Source of the DNA: Winogradskyella luteola | GTDB lineage: Bacteria; Bacteroidota; Bacteroidia; Flavobacteriales; Flavobacteriaceae | NCBI RefSeq assembly: GCF_019203985.1 | Contig: NZ_JAGSPD010000013.1 | Span: forward strand, 1-64,000 | Direction of reading: 5' to 3' | DNA: 64,000 nucleotides | Part shown: positions 8,805 to 18,456 of the stretch, piece by piece | How the letters are laid out: each line of letters starts with the position of its first letter | Numbering within the stretch: the stretch's first letter is position 1 | The notes under the pieces: model-generated | Seen by the model: the letters and a program-made list of their open reading frames with translations, nothing else | Told to the model about the DNA's origin: nothing | The model's database searches: none | Made by a program: the position numbers and the translations under genes

Positions 8805-9653
8805 ATGAAATATTTTGAGACTAAACATCAACGTAATTCAGCAAGAATCACTGCCTTAATAGCATTGATTCTCTTCTTGTTGCTGTTTTTTGTTGGACCT
8901 CAATATTTAGATCCACCAGAAGAATACGGAGTAGCAGTCAACTTTGGCACCACGGATTTTGGAAGTGGGAACAAACCATTGGCTCAGCCTAGAAAAGCAG
9001 TAGAAGATAAGGCAGTAGAAGAAACACCGCCGGAAACGTCCAAAGCAGAACCTAATGAAGCAAATACTAAAACCGAAGAGGTTATGACGGCAGAAAATGC
9101 CGAAGCTATTGCTATAAAAAAACAAAAAGAAGCCGAGGCTAAAGCTAAGGCAGAAGCAGAGCGTATTGAACGTGAAAAGAGAGAGGCTGAAGAACGAAAG
9201 AAACGTGAAGAAGCCGAAAAGAAAAAGAAGCTAGACAATCTAATAGGAGGTGTTAAAAACGCTGATGGAAATGATGATGGAAGAGAAGGGCCAGATAATA
9301 AAGGAGGAAATAAAGGACAATTAGATGGCGACCCTTATGCTCCAAGTTATTTTGGTGGATCTGGTCCAGGGAAAGGTGGTGTTGGTTATGGTTTAGGTGG
9401 TAGAGGAAAACCATCACGTAAAGTTTATAAACAAGATTGTAATGAATACGGTCTAGTGGTGGTTAAGATAGAAGTAAATAGACAAGGAAAGGTTGTTGAA
9501 GCCACACCAGGGATTCGGGGAACTACAAACACGCATCCTTGTTTATTGGAACCGGCAAAAAAGATTGCATTATCTCATAAATGGCCTTCAGATCCTGATG
9601 CGCCAGCAAAGCAAATAGGTTTTGTAAGTATTAATTTTGATTTGGGCCAATAG
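8805..9653 (+). CDS. tonB: TonB-like energy transducer
   Basis: Transduces energy from ExbB/ExbD to outer-membrane TonB-dependent receptors. The 282-aa protein has one N-terminal membrane segment (about 15-33), a highly charged coiled-coil-like Ala/Glu/Lys/Arg region (about 75-145), a Gly-rich linker (about 150-200) and a C-terminal domain of about 75 residues. The linker is KAEAE/REEAEK-rich rather than Pro-rich, more like TolA in composition. The C-terminal domain (YGLVVVKIEVNRQGKVVEA) fits the TonB family. It lies 46 nt after exbD, with folC starting 4 nt beyond its stop. Confidence 0.85.
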   Translation: MKYFETKHQRNSARITALIALILFLLLFFVGPQYLDPPEEYGVAVNFGTTDFGSGNKPLAQPRKAVEDKAVEETPPETSKAEPNEANTKTEEVMTAENAEAIAIKKQKEAEAKAKAEAERIEREKREAEERKKREEAEKKKKLDNLIGGVKNADGNDDGREGPDNKGGNKGQLDGDPYAPSYFGGSGPGKGGVGYGLGGRGKPSRKVYKQDCNEYGLVVVKIEVNRQGKVVEATPGIRGTTNTHPCLLEPAKKIALSHKWPSDPDAPAKQIGFVSINFDLGQ

Positions 9654-9657
9654 TTTT

Positions 9658-10875
9658 ATGAATTACAAAGATACTGTCAATTGGATGTTTCGGCAATTGC
9701 CAATGTATCAGAATAAGGGTAAATCAGCTTATAAAGAAGATTTATCCAATATACTCTTACTTTCAGGGCATTTAGGGAATCCACAAGAAAATTTTAAGTC
9801 CATTCATGTCGCCGGAACAAATGGTAAAGGTTCTACCAGTCATATGTTAGCCTCTATACTTCAGGAAGCTGGTTATAAAATAGGTTTATACACATCCCCT
9901 CATTTAAAAGACTTTAGAGAACGTATCCGTATTAACGGCAAAGTTATTAATAAACAATTTGTTATTGGTTTTGTTAGAAGGAATAAAGTTTTTTTAGAGC
10001 GAAATCAATTATCTTTTTTTGAAATGACAGTGGGGATGGCTTTCAACTATTTCAGCAAGCAAGAAGTGGATATAGCTGTAATTGAAGTTGGTTTGGGCGG
10101 GCGATTAGATTCTACAAACGTTATCACTCCAGAATTATCTGTAATTACAAATATAGGTTTTGACCATATGAAGTTTTTGGGTAATACACTTGAAAAGATT
10201 GCTGGTGAAAAAGCAGGAATCATAAAACAGAATATTCCGGTAGTGATTGGTGAAACGCAAAAGGAAACCAAAACAATATTTAAAACTAAAGCTAAAGCCG
10301 TAAATTCTACCATTTATTTTGCAGATCAATTGGTGAATTCTGTTTTAGAATCTGATTTAAAAGGAAGTTATCAAACGCATAATATTAAAACGGTGATTCA
10401 ATCCATTACAGTTTTGAGAGAATCAGGATTTCAAATTTCTGAATCGGAATTGAAAAAAGGACTTTTAAGCGTTATTAAGAATACTGGGTTACAAGGTCGG
10501 TGGCAAGTATTAGGGCAAAATCCAAAAATCATTTGCGATACAGCTCATAACAGAGAAGGATTGACTCAAGTAATGGAGCAATTACAGTCCGAGCAATTCG
10601 ATAAATTACATATAGTTTTCGGAGTGGTTAATGACAAAGATTTAAATGCTTTAATTCCATTGCTTCCTGTGAATGCTACTTATTATTTATGTAAACCCGA
10701 TATTCAGCGAGGGTTAGATGCCAAAGAATTACAATCAGTATTTACAAAATATGGTTTAATAGGAAACACTTACCAAAGTGTAGAAATAGCTTATAGATCT
10801 GCAATATTCAATGCGAAAAAAGATGACTTGATTTATGTTGGAGGCAGTACTTTCGTGGTGGCCGAAATAATTTAG
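9658..10875 (+). CDS. folC: Bifunctional dihydrofolate/folylpolyglutamate synthase
   Basis: Mur-ligase-family enzyme that adds glutamate to dihydropteroate and to folates. The P-loop HVAGTNGKGSTSH is at about residues 45-57, SFFEMTVGMAF at about 115-125, IEVGLGGRLDSTN at about 141-153, and the DTAHNREGL motif near 295. The frame opens upstream at TTG 9637 inside tonB, but ATG 9658 (MNYKDTVNWMF) gives the standard N-terminus and 405 aa. It is the last gene of the exbB-exbD-tonB-folC transcript; the link to TonB is positional, not functional. Confidence 0.93.
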   Translation: MNYKDTVNWMFRQLPMYQNKGKSAYKEDLSNILLLSGHLGNPQENFKSIHVAGTNGKGSTSHMLASILQEAGYKIGLYTSPHLKDFRERIRINGKVINKQFVIGFVRRNKVFLERNQLSFFEMTVGMAFNYFSKQEVDIAVIEVGLGGRLDSTNVITPELSVITNIGFDHMKFLGNTLEKIAGEKAGIIKQNIPVVIGETQKETKTIFKTKAKAVNSTIYFADQLVNSVLESDLKGSYQTHNIKTVIQSITVLRESGFQISESELKKGLLSVIKNTGLQGRWQVLGQNPKIICDTAHNREGLTQVMEQLQSEQFDKLHIVFGVVNDKDLNALIPLLPVNATYYLCKPDIQRGLDAKELQSVFTKYGLIGNTYQSVEIAYRSAIFNAKKDDLIYVGGSTFVVAEII

Positions 10876-10894
10876 TTTTTTTTATAAAAAACCT

Positions 10895-10924
10895 TTTGAG
10901 ATTTTAAAAACTAATCTATATTTG
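10895..10924 (+). promoter_or_regulatory. Promoter of the tRNA-Val pair
   Basis: TTTG (10895-10898), 18 nt spacer, TATATTTG (10917-10924): a close match to the Bacteroidota TTTG/TAnnTTTG promoter. Transcription would start about 7-8 nt later, shortly before the first tRNA. Confidence 0.75.
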
Positions 10925-10939
10925 CAGTCCTAATAATTA

Positions 10940-11014
10940 GGGCGCGTAGCTCAGTTGGTTCAGAGCACTTGGTTTACACCCAAGGGGTCAGGGGTTCGAA
11001 TCCCTTCGCGCCCA
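10940..11014 (+). tRNA. tRNA-Val (anticodon TAC)
   Basis: A full cloverleaf. The acceptor GGGCGCG pairs with CGCGCCC, the D arm is GCTC/GAGC, the anticodon stem is CTTGG/CCAAG around loop TTTACAC with anticodon TAC at 10975-10977, and the T arm AGGGG/CCCTT (one G-T pair) holds TTCGAAT. The discriminator base is A. The 3' CCA is not encoded. Confidence 0.95.
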
Positions 11015-11015
11015 C

Positions 11016-11045
11016 AAAAGTTCACAGAAATGTGAACTTTTTTTA
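11016..11045 (+). terminator. Hairpin terminator between the two tRNA genes
   Basis: An 11-bp stem AAAAGTTCACA/TGTGAACTTTT with a GAAA tetraloop is followed by T residues. It lies only 2 nt after the first tRNA and may terminate or only attenuate, since no second promoter is obvious before the next tRNA. Confidence 0.8.
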
Positions 11046-11055
11046 TTTAAACTTA

Positions 11056-11130
11056 GGGTCATTAACTCAGTTGGTTTAGAGTGTTACCTTGACAGGGTAG
11101 AAGTCACTGGTTCGAATCCAGTATGACCCA
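11056..11130 (+). tRNA. tRNA-Val (anticodon GAC)
   Basis: Cloverleaf with acceptor GGGTCAT/ATGACCC, D arm ACTC/GAGT, anticodon stem TTACC/GGTAG (outermost pair T-G) and loop TTGACAG with anticodon GAC at 11091-11093. The T arm ACTGG/CCAGT holds TTCGAAT. CCA is not encoded. With its neighbour it covers all four valine codons. Confidence 0.93.
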
Positions 11131-11143
11131 CGTAAAACAGAAT

Positions 11144-11175
11144 CCCGATTTACCTTAGTAAATCGGGTTTTTTTT
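11144..11175 (+). terminator. Rho-independent terminator after the tRNA pair
   Basis: A 9-bp stem CCCGATTTA/TAAATCGGG with a 6-base loop is followed by eight T residues. Confidence 0.88.
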
Positions 11176-11193
11176 ATTTGTAGAAACGGTTTT

Positions 11194-11210
11194 GGCCCCA
11201 TAGCGTAGTT
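11194..11210 (+). other. tRNA 5'-end-like fragment
   Basis: This short stretch begins GGCCCCATAGC and reads like the acceptor and D-arm start of a tRNA, but no matching 3' half follows before murF. It may be a relic of a lost third tRNA or chance similarity. Confidence 0.25.
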
Positions 11211-11253
11211 AAACCAAAGGCAATAATTGCTTGTACATTCATTATTCATTATA

Positions 11254-12534
11254 TCAAATAAATTCCAAAATTCGTTCTAAAGCCATTCCTCTAGAGCCTT
11301 TAATCAATACTGTAGAAGCCTTTAAATTGAGAGTTTCTATAATAGGTTTTAAGTCTTCAAAGGATGAAAACGTATGTGTCGTTTTTTGTGTTTTGGTATT
11401 AAAGAAGTTTTCACCAATCAAAAAGATGTTTTCATCAAAATTAGATTCAACAAAATCTGTTATAGCCTGATGCTCTTTTTCCGCTTCATCACCAAGTTCA
11501 AACATATCGCCGAGAAAAAGATATTTATTATTTGCTTCTAATTGTTTAAGGTTATTAAGTGCGGCTAACATACTTGTTGGGTTGGCATTGTAAGCATCTA
11601 AAATAATCTTGGTTGTGCCTCTTTCAATAATTTCTGACCGATTATTGTCTGGCTGATAATTTTCAATGGCTGTTTTAATGTTTTTTGTAGAAATATTAAA
11701 ATGTTGCCCAATAACTGCAGCCACAGCTATATTTCCATAATTATAGTTGCCTATAAGTTTACTTTTAATTTCAATACCGTTGTATTTTAAGGAAACAAAA
11801 GGGTCGGCTGAGATAAATTCGATATTACAATCGTTTTTAGGACTAGAGCCGAATGTAATTGTATTTGTATAGTTATTAATCTGTTTAACTTGAGTAGGAT
11901 CATCTGTGTTTATAAAAGCTATTTTTTCATTGTGCTTTATATAATCGTATAATTCAGATTTACCTTTTATTACGCCTTCTACACCACCAAAACCTTCTAG
12001 GTGTGCTTTTCCGAAGTTAGTAATTAGCCCATAATCTGGTTGGGCTATATTTGACAAGAATTCAATTTCATTTTGGTGGTTGGCTCCCATTTCTACAATG
12101 CCAAAATCTAAATCATTTGTAAAGTCTAATAACGTTAGTGGAACACCTATATGATTGTTAAGGTTGCCTTTTGTAGCACCAACTTTATATTGTGTTGATA
12201 AAACAGAAAATATAAGTTCTTTAGTTGTGGTTTTGCCATTACTTCCTGTTAAAGAAATAATGGGAATACCTATTTCATTTCTATGATATGTTGCTAAGTT
12301 TTGAAGTGCTGTCAACACATCGTCTACTAAAATACAGTTATCATTTACAACAGCGCTTTTGTCATCTACAATGCAATATTTTGCACCACCATCAAAAGCT
12401 CTGTTAACAAACTTGTTACCATCAAAGTTGTTTCCTTTTAGAGCAAAGTAAATGCATGCTTTTTGTAATTTTCTGGTATCTGTACATACACCATTACTTT
12501 CCTCAAATTTTTGATATATCGATTCAATTTCCAT
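11254..12534 (-). CDS. murF: UDP-MurNAc-tripeptide--D-alanyl-D-alanine ligase
   Basis: Cytoplasmic Mur ligase that attaches D-Ala-D-Ala to UDP-MurNAc-tripeptide, the last soluble step of peptidoglycan precursor synthesis. The N-terminal uridine-binding part has the DTRK motif (about 19-22), the ATP loop LTGSNGKTTTK spans about 95-105, and IVEMGANHQNEI and LDAYNANPTSM lie in the central and C-terminal domains. The 426-aa length is normal. It lies 64 bp downstream of gldJ on the same strand, separated by a strong palindrome (12549-12578), so read-through from gldJ is probably limited. Confidence 0.95.
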   Translation of the reverse strand: MEIESIYQKFEESNGVCTDTRKLQKACIYFALKGNNFDGNKFVNRAFDGGAKYCIVDDKSAVVNDNCILVDDVLTALQNLATYHRNEIGIPIISLTGSNGKTTTKELIFSVLSTQYKVGATKGNLNNHIGVPLTLLDFTNDLDFGIVEMGANHQNEIEFLSNIAQPDYGLITNFGKAHLEGFGGVEGVIKGKSELYDYIKHNEKIAFINTDDPTQVKQINNYTNTITFGSSPKNDCNIEFISADPFVSLKYNGIEIKSKLIGNYNYGNIAVAAVIGQHFNISTKNIKTAIENYQPDNNRSEIIERGTTKIILDAYNANPTSMLAALNNLKQLEANNKYLFLGDMFELGDEAEKEHQAITDFVESNFDENIFLIGENFFNTKTQKTTHTFSSFEDLKPIIETLNLKASTVLIKGSRGMALERILEFI

Positions 12535-12548
12535 AGGCTTAAAAATAA

Positions 12549-12578
12549 AAAAGTCCTGATAAATTTATCAGGACTTTT
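12549..12578 (-). terminator. Perfect 30-bp palindrome between gldJ and murF
   Basis: A 15+15 bp perfect inverted repeat, AAAAGTCCTGATAAA and its complement, ends in T residues on both strands. It most likely terminates or attenuates the gldJ transcript ahead of murF. Confidence 0.8.
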
Positions 12579-12598
12579 CTAAATATTATTTAACGTTA

Positions 12599-14278
12599 TT
12601 AATTACGCTTCTTTCCGCCTTTTTGTGACTTAGAACCTACTCTAGATACTGCGCATCTAAAGCCAATATAGTCTGTAGCCATATCTTGAGGGAAGTAACG
12701 ACGCTGTGCAGGATCTAACCAATACGCTCTATCTCTCCAAGACCCACCTTTAAAGACTCTGACCTCATCATTGATTAAAGATGTTCTGTTATTGGATTTG
12801 TCATATTGTCTAACAAGTTTGCCCTCAGCAGAATCTACCTCTACTCTATGCTTTGGTGAGTTATACATTTTGCCAGTAGTGTTAGTTCTATCATCAGATT
12901 CGTCAAAGCTTTCTCTGTAATAACGTGAAGAACGCTTGTCTCCATCCCTAAAGTTTCTGTTATCACTTCTATCGAACTGTGTTCTTAAATACGTTTCTTT
13001 TTCGTCAACTGGGATTTTTGCAATCTCTCCTGGTAAATCTCTAGCAATAATTTTACCGTTTGGTAGAGTGTCGTAAACAATTTCATCAACTGTAACTATT
13101 TTTACAGTACCATCTTCGTTTAGAGCATTTTTAGTATACACATTACCTCTGTAATAATTGAAGTCATTAAATTCATCATCTACTATTGGACGATAGACAT
13201 CAGCTACCCACTCTGCAACATTACCTGCCATATCGTATAAACCATAGTCATTAGGTTGGTAAGATTTAACCTCAGCTGTAATGTCAGCTCCGTCATCAGA
13301 CCATCCTGCAATTCCACCAAAATCACCTTTACCTTGTTTAAAGTTGGCTAATTGGTCACCACGATTAACTCGTTTACCAGATCTGGTGTATTGTCCATCC
13401 CAAGGATATTTTTTACGTCCTCTATAGACATTGTATTCTCTCAATTCACTTAAACCTAAAGCAGCATATTCCCATTCTGCTTCAGTTGGTAGTCTGTATT
13501 TTACAGGAATCAATCCAGATTCTCTATTGGCATATATATTAATTGGGTTACCTTCAGCATCAGTTTGTTGTCTTCGCTTACCTCCTTCTAAAACTTCAGA
13601 GTTTCCTCCATAAGTTTGTGTTGGTGCATTAATGTATGTGTCAACATCAAAAGTACTTTCTGCACTTAAATCTGTGTATTGTGCGTCTCTTTTAATATAG
13701 CCAGCCTCTTGTAAAGACATTTCAGCTACACGGTTAGACCTCCAATTTGCATATTCTACAGCTTGTATCCAACTTACTCCAACAACAGGATAATTTGCAT
13801 AGCCAGGATGACGTAGATAATTCTCAGTCATCATTTCATTATAACCTAAACGATTTCTCCATACTAAAGTATCTGGAAGAGCTCCATTGTATATCAAAGA
13901 ATAGTTTGGATCGTCTGGTGGATATACATTCTTTACATAATCTAAATAAAATAGATAATTAAGGTTGGTCACTTCATTCTCATCCATGTAAAATGATTGC
14001 ACATGCTGCTGATTTGGAGTATTATTCCAATCGTGCATAGGATCATCTTGTACCTTACCCATAGTAAATGTTCCTCCTTCTACAAATGCAGTACCTGGAG
14101 GTGTTTCTTGTTCTTTAAAGTTGGTATTGTATTGAAAACCACCGTTTTTGTCGTTGATTTTCCAGCCCGTAGCACTATCAACATTATTAGAATTAGACGA
14201 TCGCTTACAGCTCACAATAGTGGCGCAAAGCGTTAGTGCTATTAAAAATTTTAGGTTTGAGACATTTTTCATATCCAT
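12599..14278 (-). CDS. gldJ: Gliding motility lipoprotein GldJ
   Basis: Outer-membrane-associated lipoprotein needed for gliding and for the T9SS in Flavobacteriia. The N-terminal signal ends in a lipobox with Cys24 (TIVSC, followed by KRSSNS). The rest is an FGE/sulfatase-modifying-factor-like fold: TFTMGKVQDDP, MDENEVTNLNYLFYL, PVVGVSWIQAVEYANWRS, RLPTEAEWEYAA, YDMAGNVAEWVADVY and a terminal RVFKGGSWRDRAYW...GFRCAVSR. A Ser/Asp/Arg-rich insertion (about 430-500) is typical of GldJ. The 559-aa length agrees with the family. It is divergent from porU, as in other flavobacteria, which supports the name. Confidence 0.95.
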   Translation of the reverse strand: MDMKNVSNLKFLIALTLCATIVSCKRSSNSNNVDSATGWKINDKNGGFQYNTNFKEQETPPGTAFVEGGTFTMGKVQDDPMHDWNNTPNQQHVQSFYMDENEVTNLNYLFYLDYVKNVYPPDDPNYSLIYNGALPDTLVWRNRLGYNEMMTENYLRHPGYANYPVVGVSWIQAVEYANWRSNRVAEMSLQEAGYIKRDAQYTDLSAESTFDVDTYINAPTQTYGGNSEVLEGGKRRQQTDAEGNPINIYANRESGLIPVKYRLPTEAEWEYAALGLSELREYNVYRGRKKYPWDGQYTRSGKRVNRGDQLANFKQGKGDFGGIAGWSDDGADITAEVKSYQPNDYGLYDMAGNVAEWVADVYRPIVDDEFNDFNYYRGNVYTKNALNEDGTVKIVTVDEIVYDTLPNGKIIARDLPGEIAKIPVDEKETYLRTQFDRSDNRNFRDGDKRSSRYYRESFDESDDRTNTTGKMYNSPKHRVEVDSAEGKLVRQYDKSNNRTSLINDEVRVFKGGSWRDRAYWLDPAQRRYFPQDMATDYIGFRCAVSRVGSKSQKGGKKRN

Positions 14279-14604
14279 ACGTTTAAGTAAGCGCGTTTAA
14301 TTTTAGTTCCGCAATATAACAATTAAAGGTAAACTGACAACTTTTTTTCGCATCAAAATTCAAAAAAATATGCATTTCATCCTTTTTTTTGAACACGATA
14401 ACGGATATTTAGTCAATTTATCGGCGCATTTTGCTTCTTAATAACGAGCATTAAAATAAATTATTGTTGTATTTTTGAAATAAAAATTGAAGCTCCATAA
14501 TAAGCTACTGTTGTAGGCGTTATTTTAATGTGAATTTATATAAGTTATCAGGTTAGTGATGCATATTTATAAATTTACTGAAGATAAAAACCAATATTTT
14601 ATAA
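14279..14604. other. Divergent gldJ-porU intergenic region (326 bp)
   Basis: This is the only gene-free stretch over 300 bases. It is AT-rich with no ORF of note. A -7-like box TATTTTTG lies at 14470-14477 in the porU direction, about 128 nt from the porU start, without a clear -33 partner. I found no TAnnTTTG box in the gldJ direction, and no structured RNA. Confidence 0.6.
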
Positions 14605-17600
14605 ATGAAAAATTGCTATATTTTTCTTTGTTTCTTTTCCTCATTATCTTTTTTTGGGCAACAAAAGCAATTTAATATTCAATGGAATGGTGTAAAGACA
14701 CTTGAAACTGAATATGGGAAAATTCAAGTTCCTTCTTTTGATGCCAAACATTTTAATTATGATGATGAAAGAGGTCTTACTTTTTTTGTACAATGGGATA
14801 ATAAAGGAAGCCTATTGGATAATAATTCTGTAGTATTGTCTAATGTGTCTTACCAAACCATTGGTGAAGCTGATCTTAAGAATTTAAGTACGCAACTTGT
14901 GCCGAGTGCACTAAAGTATCAATTATATAATACAAATGCCAGAGGTAAACGTTCTTGTTATTTTGAAATAAGTCCGATAATTAAGGACAGAGGCGTATTT
15001 AAGAAAATAGTATCATTTACCATAAAATATAATACACTAGCTAGTCGTAATAATATTACGATGAAAAATCAGATAACCAATTCAGTTTTAAGTACTGGAG
15101 ATTGGTACCGTTTTTATATTGAGGAGTCTGGTGTATATAGACTAACCAAAAGTTTTTTGAGTAGCTTAGGAATCAATACAAATAATGTCAATCCGAGACA
15201 AATAAAAATATATGGCAATGGAGGTAGAATGCTGCCTTATCAAAACGCTGAGAGCTATCCGTTTGATGTTGTGGAAAATGCTGTAAAATTTGTAGGAGAA
15301 GAAGACGGTAGCTTTGATAGTAACGATTACATACTGTTTTATGGTGAAGGACCGACAACATACAGCGAAGAGAGTAACACCAATTTAAATCTTTACACAG
15401 ATAAAACATATTATTACGTTAATATAAGCTCAGGAAATGGCAAGCGTATTCAGTCAATGCCAAGCATTAACAGTACAGCGGATATTCAAATCAGTACTTT
15501 TCAAGACTACCAGTTTTACGAAGTCGATGAACACAATTTAGCAAAGCTTGGAAGACGTTGGTTTGGTGACGAATTTGATATTGAGAATCAACGTGTTTAT
15601 GAGTTTCAGTTTCCTAATTTAGTAACAAGTGAGCCCGTAAGCTTTGATATAGCTGTTGGTTCAGTTTCTGAGACTGTAGGTAGTACAATGGCAATTAATG
15701 TTAACGGAAATTTAGTTAGTAGCCTATTGTTTACTCCCATTAGTCCAGGTTCTGTATTGGCATCTGCATCTGCTTACAGTAATGATATTAATATATCTTC
15801 TGACGCAATTACAGTAACATTAGATTATAACAATAATGGAAATCCTTCGGCCAAGGCCTATTTAGATTACATTAATATTGAAGCTACGAGAAGTTTAGCT
15901 TATGCTGGGGAACAAATGGTTTTTAAGAATAGAGATGTTGCTGCAACTCCTGGAATAGCAGAATATATCTTATCCAATGCTGCTTCAGTTGATGAAATTT
16001 GGGACATCACAGATCGATTTAATGTTACCAACACTCTAAATTCTGAAAATCAGAATAGCTGGTCTTTTAAGGCACAATCTGGAGAAGAGCGTGTGTATTT
16101 GGCCTTTTCGGGCTCAAATGTCTTACAGCCTAAAAAAGAATCGCAATCTAGAGTTTCAAACCAAAATTTAAAAGGCACCATTTTTAACAATGCGCAAGGC
16201 GCTTTTGAAGATATCGACTACATTATATTATCTCCATCACAGCTCATTTCCCAGGCCGAGCGTTTAGCACAGATCAATAGAGATCAATACAATTTAAATG
16301 TAAAAGTGGTTGATCTTCAAACCATTTATAATGAATTTAGTACGGGTAGCCAAGATATTGCTGCATTGCGAAATTTTGTTAAATATGTTTACGACAACGC
16401 AAGCATACCAAGTAGAAGATTAAAGTACTTGTGTCTGTTTGGTGAAGGTTCATATGATTACAAAGATAGGTTACGCAATAACACTAACTTAGTGCCATCT
16501 TGGTACACCAATAACAGTTTTAGTCTTACCAATTCCTTTGTTTCAGATGACTTCTATGCCATGCTAGATGAAGAAGAAGGTACAATGGTGCTTTCCGATA
16601 GAATGGATATTGCAGTAGGGAGAATATTGGCAGAAGACGTGCAACGGGCAAAAGAAATGGTCGATAAGATCCAAGCCTACTATCAAGCGGAAGCTTACGG
16701 AAGTTGGAGAAATAACGTAATTCTTATTTCAGACGATGTAGATGTACAGTGGGAAAGAATTTTACAGGAAACTACTGATGGCTTGGGAACTGCTCTAGAA
16801 GATGAGAAACCCTTTTTAAATGTCACAAAGATTCATTCGGATGCTTTTGAACAAGAATCCTCTGTTGCAGGTGATCGGTACCCAAAAGTCAATAAGGCCG
16901 TTAAAGATGCTATTGAGGTTGGTGCTTTGGTTGTAAATTATTTTGGTCATGGTGGTGAAAATGGTCTGGCTAAAGAGCGTATTTTTGATAAATTCGACTC
17001 ACAAGAAGTCAATAATGTCTGTAAGTTCAATTTGTTTGTTACCGTGACTTGTGAATACACAAAATTTGATGATCCCGATAGAGATACTGCTGGCGAATTT
17101 ACGTTTTGGAATAAAAATGGTGGTGCTATTGGTCTTATTACTACAACACGACAAATTTTTGTAACCACAGGAGTTAATTTTAATGAGACATTAGATAACT
17201 ATGTTTTTGCCTTTGGTTCTAATAATTATCCGTCAATAGGTGAGGCTTTACGATTAACAAAAATAGATAATAGTATAGGAGGCTCATCACAGAAAAGGTT
17301 AGTATTCTTAATTGGTGATCCAGCTATGAAACTGGCCTTTGCCGAACCAAATATTAGGCTTACTAGAGTTAATGATGTGGAAATTACACAACCTATAGAT
17401 ACACTTAAAGCACTAAGTTACACAAAGCTTGCAGGAGAAGTTACTGATGTTAACGGAAATCTTATTTCTAATTATAATGGTGTTTTAACTGCGACAGTTT
17501 TCGATAAGAAAATCGGACGCCAAACACTAGCAAATGATGGCATAACTGATAGTAATGGTCAAATTATATTAGATTACACAACACTCGGGGAAATTATATT

Positions 17601-18456
17601 TAAAGGTCAAGCGAGTATAACAAACGGTCAATTTGAGTTCGATTTTGTCGTACCAAGAGATATTGGCATTCCTGTAGATAATGGTAAAGTGAGTTTTTAT
17701 GCGCAGACTACGAATCCGCTATCGGATCGAGCAGGTGCCAATTTTGATATTAAAGTAGGTGGTATTAATGAAAATGCGCCAGAGGATAATATTGGTCCGG
17801 TAATCAATTTATTTATGAATGATGAAAACTTTGTTTCTGGAGGTATTACAAATGAGTCTCCTTCTTTGTTGGCAAAGCTTCAGGACGATAATGGTATCAA
17901 TACCGCAAGTGGAATAGGGCACGATATTACGGCAATTATTGATGGAGATGAAACCAATCCGATAGTACTTAATGATTACTATCAAGCCAATGTAGATGAT
18001 TATACCAATGGTACTGTTTCATATCCGTTTAGAGATTTAGAGCCAGGATTGCATACCTTAACACTAAAAGCCTGGGATGTTTATAATAATTCTTCAACGG
18101 CTGAAATTCAGTTTACAGTTTTTGACAAGGACGAACAATTGGTGGTAAAGAATGTGCTTAACTACCCTAATCCATTTGTAAATTACACAGAATTTTGGTT
18201 TAACCACAATAGTGTGGAACCTTTGGACGTTTCAGTACAGATATTTACAATTTCGGGTAAATTGGTAAGAACGCTTAATGGGCAAACTACAGGAGGTAGT
18301 AAATCCGTAAGTTCTCTGTCAAAAGACATTGTATGGGATGGAAGAGATGATTTTGGAGATAAAATAGGAAAAGGAGTCTATGTCTATAAACTAAAAGTGA
18401 AGTCTAACAGTTTAAATAAGCAAGTTGAAAAAATTCAAAAACTTGTTATACTCTAA
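14605..18456 (+). CDS. porU: Type IX secretion system sortase PorU
   Basis: Cell-surface gingipain-like cysteine protease (peptidase C25 family) that removes T9SS C-terminal signals from cargo and attaches them to the surface. Signal peptide about 1-18 (ending SLSFFG). The catalytic His782 lies in NYFGHGGENG and Cys816 in TVTCEYTKFD. A segment after residue 1190 (NVLNYPNPF ... GKGVYVYKL) looks like a type A T9SS C-terminal domain, which PorU itself carries. The 1283-aa length is typical. porV follows 57 bp downstream. Confidence 0.96.
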   Translation: MKNCYIFLCFFSSLSFFGQQKQFNIQWNGVKTLETEYGKIQVPSFDAKHFNYDDERGLTFFVQWDNKGSLLDNNSVVLSNVSYQTIGEADLKNLSTQLVPSALKYQLYNTNARGKRSCYFEISPIIKDRGVFKKIVSFTIKYNTLASRNNITMKNQITNSVLSTGDWYRFYIEESGVYRLTKSFLSSLGINTNNVNPRQIKIYGNGGRMLPYQNAESYPFDVVENAVKFVGEEDGSFDSNDYILFYGEGPTTYSEESNTNLNLYTDKTYYYVNISSGNGKRIQSMPSINSTADIQISTFQDYQFYEVDEHNLAKLGRRWFGDEFDIENQRVYEFQFPNLVTSEPVSFDIAVGSVSETVGSTMAINVNGNLVSSLLFTPISPGSVLASASAYSNDINISSDAITVTLDYNNNGNPSAKAYLDYINIEATRSLAYAGEQMVFKNRDVAATPGIAEYILSNAASVDEIWDITDRFNVTNTLNSENQNSWSFKAQSGEERVYLAFSGSNVLQPKKESQSRVSNQNLKGTIFNNAQGAFEDIDYIILSPSQLISQAERLAQINRDQYNLNVKVVDLQTIYNEFSTGSQDIAALRNFVKYVYDNASIPSRRLKYLCLFGEGSYDYKDRLRNNTNLVPSWYTNNSFSLTNSFVSDDFYAMLDEEEGTMVLSDRMDIAVGRILAEDVQRAKEMVDKIQAYYQAEAYGSWRNNVILISDDVDVQWERILQETTDGLGTALEDEKPFLNVTKIHSDAFEQESSVAGDRYPKVNKAVKDAIEVGALVVNYFGHGGENGLAKERIFDKFDSQEVNNVCKFNLFVTVTCEYTKFDDPDRDTAGEFTFWNKNGGAIGLITTTRQIFVTTGVNFNETLDNYVFAFGSNNYPSIGEALRLTKIDNSIGGSSQKRLVFLIGDPAMKLAFAEPNIRLTRVNDVEITQPIDTLKALSYTKLAGEVTDVNGNLISNYNGVLTATVFDKKIGRQTLANDGITDSNGQIILDYTTLGEIIFKGQASITNGQFEFDFVVPRDIGIPVDNGKVSFYAQTTNPLSDRAGANFDIKVGGINENAPEDNIGPVINLFMNDENFVSGGITNESPSLLAKLQDDNGINTASGIGHDITAIIDGDETNPIVLNDYYQANVDDYTNGTVSYPFRDLEPGLHTLTLKAWDVYNNSSTAEIQFTVFDKDEQLVVKNVLNYPNPFVNYTEFWFNHNSVEPLDVSVQIFTISGKLVRTLNGQTTGGSKSVSSLSKDIVWDGRDDFGDKIGKGVYVYKLKVKSNSLNKQVEKIQKLVIL

